A stretch of 64,000 bases of DNA from Hafnia alvei (GTDB lineage Bacteria; Pseudomonadota; Gammaproteobacteria; Enterobacterales; Enterobacteriaceae). The notes below the pieces were generated by a model that was not told the origin of the DNA, did not search any database, and saw only the letters and a program-made list of their open reading frames with translations. The position numbers and the translations under genes are program-made. Shown one piece after another: positions 59,137-64,000 of the stretch. The first letter of the stretch is position 1. Every line of letters begins with the position of its first letter. The stretch spans positions 1-64,000 of the forward strand of contig NZ_FMIQ01000070.1 of the NCBI RefSeq assembly GCF_900095695.1, in the 5' to 3' direction.

Positions 59137-59832
59137 CTACCGCCCCAACAACGCCGCAGCCGCCGGATCTTTTCCATCTAACAGATCTTGAGTGGTGCCA
59201 TCATAGGCAATGCGCCCATCGGCAACCAATAATGTACGTGTGGCGATACGTGCGGCGTCATCAAGATTATGTGACACCATCAGCAGGGTGAGATTTTGCT
59301 CTGAACAAACCTGTTCTAATAGCTGTAGCATTTCTCCTCGCAGCGCGGGATCGAGCGCGGAGAAAGGTTCGTCGAGCAGTAAAATAGGCTGGTCGCGTAA
59401 CAAACAGCGTGCCAGTGCGGCGCGCTGGCGTTGACCGCCGGAAAGCTGCGACGGCAATCGCGGTAGGCAATCAAGAATTCCCACCTGCTGAGCAATTTCA
59501 TTCATGCGCTTTTTCTGCGTGCCATTTAGGCGTAATCCCGCATCTAACCCCAACCCCAGATTTTGCTCAATGCTTAGATGAGAGAACAAATTGTTCTCTT
59601 GGAACAGCATCGATACCGGGCGTTTGGACGGCGGCGTACTGGTGTGATTCACGCCATCTAACGTTACTGTGCCTTTATCGGCCATCAAAAAACCAGCAAT
59701 CAAGGCCAGCAGTGTACTTTTGCCCGCACCGCTCGGGCCCAAAATGGCCACGCGTTCTCCGGCGGAGATGTTAAGTGAAAAACGCATCGGCTGATGCTCA
59801 TAGATATAAGTGAGATCGTTCAGCGTAATCAT
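59137..59832 (-). CDS. thiQ: Thiamine ABC transporter ATPase ThiQ
   Basis: ThiQ powers the ThiBPQ importer for thiamine and its phosphates. The 231-residue ABC protein has Walker [10 protein letters not shown] (33-41), the Q loop in [11 protein letters not shown], the signature [16 protein letters not shown] (about 129-144), Walker [14 protein letters not shown] and the switch His in MVSHNLDDA. The start overlaps the thiP stop by four bases. It is the last gene of thiBPQ and converges on the small exported gene. Confidence 0.96.
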   Translation of the reverse strand: MITLNDLTYIYEHQPMRFSLNISAGERVAILGPSGAGKSTLLALIAGFLMADKGTVTLDGVNHTSTPPSKRPVSMLFQENNLFSHLSIEQNLGLGLDAGLRLNGTQKKRMNEIAQQVGILDCLPRLPSQLSGGQRQRAALARCLLRDQPILLLDEPFSALDPALRGEMLQLLEQVCSEQNLTLLMVSHNLDDAARIATRTLLVADGRIAYDGTTQDLLDGKDPAAAALLGR

Positions 59833-61433
59833 GATTTATCTCGCCCCGGAAGACGTTCCAGCAGAGTGAAAAGTAAGAAGCACAAGATCAGCAATAACAG
59901 CGCGGTGACCGCACCGTCTTGGCTACGATAGGCGCCGATTTGCTGATACAGGTAGAAAGGCAGCGTACGGAATTGCTCGTTGCCAAACAGGGCAACCACG
60001 CCAAAATCGCCTAAGGACAGCACGCAGGCAAACGCCATGGCTTGAGAAAGCGGGCGTTTGAGCGCGCGCAGCTCTATCAGCCTTAATCGGTTGAACCCCT
60101 GAATTCGCAGCGATAGACAGAGCGGATTGTAGCGCTCGGCCAAATCGCGCATAGGGTTTTCTAACACTTTAAGCGCGTAGGGAATGGCCATTAATGCGTT
60201 GGTTAAAATCACCAGTCCATAGGCCGATTGTGGAATGCCAATAGTATCGGTTAGCAGTAAAAAGAAGCCTGTTGCGAGCACGATACCGGGCATGGCTAAT
60301 ATCAGCATTCCGGTCAGTTCCATACCTTGTCCTAACCAGCGATGCTGGCGTAGCAGAAGTTCACGGCTGCTCCATAGCAACATCATCGTTAGCGTTACGG
60401 CCAGCAAGCCAGCGCCTAGCGCAATTTTTAACGATGTGAACGTGGCCTGCCATAGCACGGGCTGAGTCAGCACGCTGGCAAAAGCATGATTCGCGCCGTC
60501 TGCTATCACCGCGAGCAGCGGAGGAAGGATAAGCAACAGCGCGCAGAAAATCACGCCGCTATCCAGCAACCGCGCCGCCACGTTATCGACGGGATTACGC
60601 CATTTCAGCGCTCGCGTATGACCGACTGGCAGGATGCCGCTAAGCTTTTGACTCAGCAAAACTAAACCCAAACAGCACAACAGTTGCAGTATGGCCAGCA
60701 GTGCGGCGCGGCTGAGATCATAGTCGTAGCTTAAAGCCTGATAGATCGCCAGCTCGATGGTGGTTGCCTGCGGGCCGCCGCCGAGAGAAAGCACGGTGGC
60801 AAAGCTGGCGAAACACAACATGAATATCAGCGCGCCGGCGGGCAGAATTTGGCGGCGTAGATAAGGCCATTCAACAAAACGGAACTGTTGCCAATTGCTC
60901 ATGCCAAGCTGGGCGGCTAGTTGGCGCTGTTCGGTCGGAATATTTTCTAAGGCCTGAAGTAGTAAACGTGCGGCGAGCGGCAGGTTAAAGAAAATATGTG
61001 CCAGCAAAATGCCCTGTAAGCCGTAGGGCGAAAAGGTGTAATCAAGGCCGAGAAACTGACAAATCTGTGCCAGCCAGCCCTGTCTGCCATACACGCTGAG
61101 GATCCCAAAGACCGCGACCAGCACGGGCAATACCAGCGTCATGGCGCACAGGCGTAGCAATAGCTGACGGCCTAAAAAACGGCGGCGAAACAGCGCCCGA
61201 GCCAGCAAAATAGCCGGTAGAACCGAGCAAACGGCGGAGAGAAACGCCTGCCAGAAGGTGAAACGAATAACGTGCCACAGATAATCGTCTTGCCACAGGC
61301 TACGCCAATCCGACTCTGGCGCATGGCGCCAGAGTGAACCAAATGATGCCGCTGCGATGGCAATAATCGCCATCGCAGCGAACAATCCAGGGATTAACCA
61401 GAACGGAATTAACGGCTGACGGCGGCTTGCCAT
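59829..61433 (-). CDS. thiP: Thiamine ABC transporter permease ThiP
   Basis: ThiP is the inner membrane channel of the thiamine importer, a fused permease with two halves of about six membrane segments. The two EAA-type loops that contact ThiQ are visible around [20 protein letters not shown] and [19 protein letters not shown]. The length is 534 residues from ATG 61433 ([16 protein letters not shown], the E. coli-like start, 536 there); ATG 61445 is an alternative. The start lies inside the end of thiB, a 25-base overlap, as in E. coli. Confidence 0.95.
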   Translation of the reverse strand: MASRRQPLIPFWLIPGLFAAMAIIAIAAASFGSLWRHAPESDWRSLWQDDYLWHVIRFTFWQAFLSAVCSVLPAILLARALFRRRFLGRQLLLRLCAMTLVLPVLVAVFGILSVYGRQGWLAQICQFLGLDYTFSPYGLQGILLAHIFFNLPLAARLLLQALENIPTEQRQLAAQLGMSNWQQFRFVEWPYLRRQILPAGALIFMLCFASFATVLSLGGGPQATTIELAIYQALSYDYDLSRAALLAILQLLCCLGLVLLSQKLSGILPVGHTRALKWRNPVDNVAARLLDSGVIFCALLLILPPLLAVIADGANHAFASVLTQPVLWQATFTSLKIALGAGLLAVTLTMMLLWSSRELLLRQHRWLGQGMELTGMLILAMPGIVLATGFFLLLTDTIGIPQSAYGLVILTNALMAIPYALKVLENPMRDLAERYNPLCLSLRIQGFNRLRLIELRALKRPLSQAMAFACVLSLGDFGVVALFGNEQFRTLPFYLYQQIGAYRSQDGAVTALLLLILCFLLFTLLERLPGRDKS

Positions 61434-62404
61434 GAGCGGATCCATGTTGCGCGGTTTTCAGCCACTTCGGCAGGCGTAAATTCTAAGGCTTTTGCTGGAA
61501 CTTTCAGCTGTTCAAAACCCGCAGGCAGCGTGGTTTTAATCACCGGATACATCCAGTTGCCGGTTGGCATTTCGTTCTGGAAAGCTGGAGTGGTAATAAA
61601 CTGCATAAATTTCTGTGCTAGCTGCGGTTGCTTGCTACCGGCGAGCTGAGCCGCAACTTCTACCTGTAAGTAGTGGCCTTCGCTTAATTCGGCGGCTGCG
61701 TAGTTCTCTTTTTTCTCTTCGATAATGTGATACGCCGGCGACGTGGTGTAGCTCAGTACCAAATCTGCTTCGCCTTTCAAGAACAGGCCATAGGCCTCAC
61801 TCCATCCCTTGGTCACCGTCACGGTTTTCTTCGCCAGTTTTTGCCACGCCTGCGGAGCGTCGTTGCCGTAAACCTTTTGCATCCAAAGCATTAAACCTAA
61901 CCCCGGCGTGCTGGTGCGCGGATCTTGATAAATCACTTTCCATTTCTCAGGACCATCGACCAGCTGTTTCAGACTGGTAGGCGGGTTTTTCAGCGTGTTT
62001 TTGTTGTAAACGAAAGCGAAATAGCCGTAGTCATAAGGCACAAAGGTTTTATTCTGCCAGCCACCGGGAACGGTGAGCGACTGAGCATCGACTTCGCTAG
62101 GTACAAACAGGCCGGTTTTTTCGGCGGCTTGCACTAAATTATTGTCCAACCCCAATACTACGTCGGCGCTGCTTTTTTTGCCTTCCATGCGAACTCGGTT
62201 AAGCACCGAAACGCCGTCTTCCAGCGCCACAAACTTCAGCTCGCAGCCACACTCTTTTTCAAACGCCGCTTTAACCTTCGGGCCAGGGCCCCATTCAGCG
62301 GCAAAAGAATCGTAGGTATAAACAGTGAGAACGGGTTTATCAGCGCTGTGAGCCAACATAGGTGCGGCGATCAGCATTAAGGCAGGAATCAATCGTTTCA
62401 ACAC
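61409..62404 (-). CDS. thiB: Thiamine-binding periplasmic protein ThiB
   Basis: ThiB (TbpA) captures thiamine, TMP and TPP in the periplasm for ThiPQ. The 331-residue protein (327 in E. coli) has a signal peptide MLKRLIPALMLIAAPMLAHS before ADKPVLTVYTYDSF, and a two-lobe binding fold with FVPYDYGYFAFVYNK (about 127-141), DPRTSTPGLGLMLWMQ and a GWSEAYGLFLKGEADLVLSY segment typical of the family. It is the first gene of thiBPQ and is preceded by a TPP riboswitch. Confidence 0.97.
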   Translation of the reverse strand: MLKRLIPALMLIAAPMLAHSADKPVLTVYTYDSFAAEWGPGPKVKAAFEKECGCELKFVALEDGVSVLNRVRMEGKKSSADVVLGLDNNLVQAAEKTGLFVPSEVDAQSLTVPGGWQNKTFVPYDYGYFAFVYNKNTLKNPPTSLKQLVDGPEKWKVIYQDPRTSTPGLGLMLWMQKVYGNDAPQAWQKLAKKTVTVTKGWSEAYGLFLKGEADLVLSYTTSPAYHIIEEKKENYAAAELSEGHYLQVEVAAQLAGSKQPQLAQKFMQFITTPAFQNEMPTGNWMYPVIKTTLPAGFEQLKVPAKALEFTPAEVAENRATWIRSWQAAVSR

Positions 62405-62460
62405 TTTGCACTCCGTGAGTTAAGTCAGGTCGCAAAGGTCTTTGAGCAAGCGTGGGTACA

Positions 62461-62687
62461 CTCTCAAATCCCTCCGCCGGTGTTAGCCGGATCAGGTTCG
62501 ACGGGTATCTCTCAGCAAAAACGTGCTGCGCAGGCGTTGATCCGATGTCGGGTAGTGCTCAGAATCCTCACATACTTTGTGTATGCTCCGGTTCTTCCGC
62601 GCTGACCGACACCAGCTGAACGCAGCTCGCGACGTTTTTAGATCGGCGATGGAAATTGCCGGTCTATTTTTTTGCACCCCGTTGAGA
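62461..62687 (-). promoter_or_regulatory. TPP riboswitch (THI element) of thiBPQ with an enlarged P3 arm
   Basis: On the minus strand the conserved parts are CTCAACGGGGTGC (62685-62673), GCTGAGAGATACCC (62516-62503), GTCGAACCTGATCCGGCTAA (62502-62483) and CACCGGCGGAGGGATTTGAG (62482-62463). CTCAA and TTGAG form P1. Between GGGGTGC and GCTGAGA, where E. coli thiB has a short P3 stem, there are about 155 bases with several extra hairpins. The end of the switch is 57 bases before ATG of thiB, leaving room to hide the ribosome site when TPP is bound. Confidence 0.92.
62517..62639 (-). repeat. ERIC-like palindromic insertion within riboswitch arm P3
   Basis: On the minus strand AAAAACGT (62639-62632) pairs with ACGTTTTT, and GCTGCG with CGCAGC, closing a long arm. 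The tip holds CATAC-ACAAA-GTATG (62585-62571), flanked by GGAGC and GTGAGGATTCTGAGCAC. This has the layout of the ERIC/IRU core (TTAC-rich hairpin, GTGA, then GTGAGCG). A second hairpin, GACCGGC with GCCGATC (62664-62641), lies between this arm and the switch core. Confidence 0.65.
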
Positions 62688-62715
62688 ACAGGGCGCTATT
62701 GTAAAGAGAGCGTCT

Positions 62716-62737
62716 GTTATTAGAAAGGATTAATAAC
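62716..62737 (-). terminator. Hairpin just after sgrR
   Basis: GTTATTA (62716-62722) pairs with TAATAAC (62731-62737) immediately after the sgrR stop on the minus strand. The stem is AT-only apart from one end pair and no clear T tract follows, so termination would be weak; sgrR messages may run on toward thiBPQ. Confidence 0.4.
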
Positions 62738-62738
62738 G

Positions 62739-64000
62739 TTACCGAGGTTTTTCACAACCGGTGGAAACGGTTAATTCATGCACATGACTGTCCGTGGGGA
62801 GCTCCGGTGGGGAGAACCACGCGGATTTGAAATCGAACCAGCCGAGCGTATTCATGCGCACGCCGCGCATGCTGTGTTGTCCGTGCAGTTTTAGCCAATG
62901 ATGGAATAGGGGGTGAAGCTGATGTTCCTGCACCAAGCGTTGGCACCATTCGGCCATGGGGAGGGCATTGCTGCGCCATCGGCTGGCGTCTTGCTGTAGA
63001 TCACCGCTGAGGCAGTACTGGAGCAAGGGGAGTTCATAGAGCATTGAAAATACGGAAAACTCTAGCGGCAAATAGAAATTAGCACTGCCGACCCAGAGAT
63101 CGCTTTGCGCATCGCCTTCGTGCCAGCGACTGTAGCTTATCTCCTGCATGGTAAGCTCAACGCCATATTCGGCCAGCAACGGCTTAAGCGCTAAATAGAT
63201 AGCGTGGAATTCTGAATGCTTGGTGTAGACCGTTAATGTTAAATGAGTGAGATGCTCGGGTTTTTTATTTTCACTGATCAATAAATTATGGTGCCAGCGC
63301 GGTAGGATGCCGTAGGCCGGTGACCAGTAACGTTGATGAATTTTTCCGGCTTTATTGAGCAGGGCAATCGGCGTCATGACCTGACAGAGCCATTCGCGCA
63401 CCGCCGGATCGGAGGTCAACGGCGAACGTTGGTCGAACAGCATAAAGTAGCAGCCTTCTTCCAAGCGGCTTTCCAGCTCATCTTTACCCGTATCGTCGGA
63501 TTGGAGCTGCACGCCTGCGTGTACCAATTCTTCTGAAATTTCAGGCAGAACCCAGATGTTAACTTCGTCAATTAGCGCACGGAAACCAAAGTAGTCGTCG
63601 TAAGCACGGATTTTCAGCTGTGTCTGCGTGTTACGCACCACCTGATAAGGGCCGGTGCCGATAGGCGAGCGCGTGAAGTTCGGTAGTGATTGCCATTCGT
63701 GTGGCAGGATCATGGCGCTGACGCTGCCCAGCAGCCACGGTAGCCATGCATCGGGCGTGCTTAAGTGGATGTCGATGACGTAAGGGTTGGGTGAGGTAAT
63801 TGTTTTTAGATGTGAAAATAGCGGCTGATCGCGTAAACGCTCGAGCGATTGGATAACGTCGATCATTTCGAGTTCGCGGCCATGATGGAAACGGATCGCG
63901 GGACGTAGATAGAAGCGCCAGTGCAGGGGCGTAATTGCCTGCCAGTGATGGGCAAGATCGGATTCTAGTTCCCCATTTTCCTCATTTAGCTGGGTAAGTC
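62739..64000 (-). CDS. sgrR: Transcriptional regulator SgrR, 5' end beyond the window
   Basis: SgrR senses sugar-phosphate stress and activates the small RNA SgrS. The reading frame is open to the window edge: the last bases encode LTQLNEENGELESDLAHHWQ (in reading order), matching E. coli SgrR near residue 155, so about 420 of some 550 residues are present. The missing part carries the N-terminal DNA-binding domain; the part here is the solute-binding-like domain (SBP family 5), with IGTGPYQVVRN and the conserved C-terminal MRGVRMNTLGWFDFKSAWF. sgrS and sgrT would lie just outside the window. An internal ATG at 63866 is not the start. Confidence 0.95.
   Translation of the reverse strand, partial: LTQLNEENGELESDLAHHWQAITPLHWRFYLRPAIRFHHGRELEMIDVIQSLERLRDQPLFSHLKTITSPNPYVIDIHLSTPDAWLPWLLGSVSAMILPHEWQSLPNFTRSPIGTGPYQVVRNTQTQLKIRAYDDYFGFRALIDEVNIWVLPEISEELVHAGVQLQSDDTGKDELESRLEEGCYFMLFDQRSPLTSDPAVREWLCQVMTPIALLNKAGKIHQRYWSPAYGILPRWHHNLLISENKKPEHLTHLTLTVYTKHSEFHAIYLALKPLLAEYGVELTMQEISYSRWHEGDAQSDLWVGSANFYLPLEFSVFSMLYELPLLQYCLSGDLQQDASRWRSNALPMAEWCQRLVQEHQLHPLFHHWLKLHGQHSMRGVRMNTLGWFDFKSAWFSPPELPTDSHVHELTVSTGCEKPR

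Overview
The window is chromosomal DNA of a member of the Enterobacterales. The backbone follows the order of the first minutes of the Escherichia coli map: mog, satP, dnaK-dnaJ, nhaA-nhaR, rpsT, ribF-ileS-lspA-fkpB-ispH, dapB, carAB, kefFC, folA, apaH-apaG-rsmA-pdxA-surA-lptD, djlA, rluA-rapA, polB, yabI, thiQPB, sgrR. Proteins are close to but clearly distinct from E. coli, GC is near 50 percent by eye, and several loci differ from E. coli. A Hafnia-like genus is my best guess from overall feel only; no 16S or other marker is present to prove it. No tRNA, rRNA, IS element, prophage or CRISPR array was seen.

Layout. 1-7.4 kb: a HAD-type phosphatase gene and mog, then an orphan MHS-type transporter, then a sialic acid block (nanR, nanA, nanT) with a textbook triple NanR operator and a CRP-like site, then satP. 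7.4-11 kb: dnaK-dnaJ behind a sigma-32 promoter. 11-20 kb: nhaA-nhaR, rpsT, and the ribF-ileS-lspA-fkpB-ispH run. 20-29 kb: an accessory segment entirely on the minus strand, holding frvABXR (a PTS with an M42 aminopeptidase and a PRD regulator) and xdhABC (a three-subunit molybdenum hydroxylase). 29-38 kb: dapB, carAB with ARG boxes, kefFC. 38-40 kb: a LysE-type exporter and yjjPB. 40-47.5 kb: folA and, convergent to it, the lptD-surA-pdxA-rsmA-apaG-apaH run. 47.7-57 kb: djlA, an accessory yjiM-yjiL-DUF3343 operon, rluA-rapA and polB with a LexA-like box. 57.2-58 kb: a non-coding stretch, where E. coli has the ara genes, that holds two diverged copies of a structured repeat in inverted orientation. 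58-64 kb: yabI, a small exported protein, thiQPB under a TPP riboswitch, and the 3' part of sgrR, cut by the window end.

How the parts work together. NanT imports sialic acid, NanA splits it to ManNAc and pyruvate, and NanR represses both; nanE and nanK are not here. FrvA/FrvB would import and phosphorylate an unknown sugar-like compound that FrvX may hydrolyse, under FrvR control. LptD and SurA serve outer membrane assembly. ThiB-ThiP-ThiQ import thiamine and are switched off by TPP.

The least ordinary items are the inverted pair of four-hairpin repeats with compensatory base changes (57334-57863) and a TPP riboswitch whose P3 arm has been enlarged by about 150 nt containing an ERIC-like palindrome (62461-62687).
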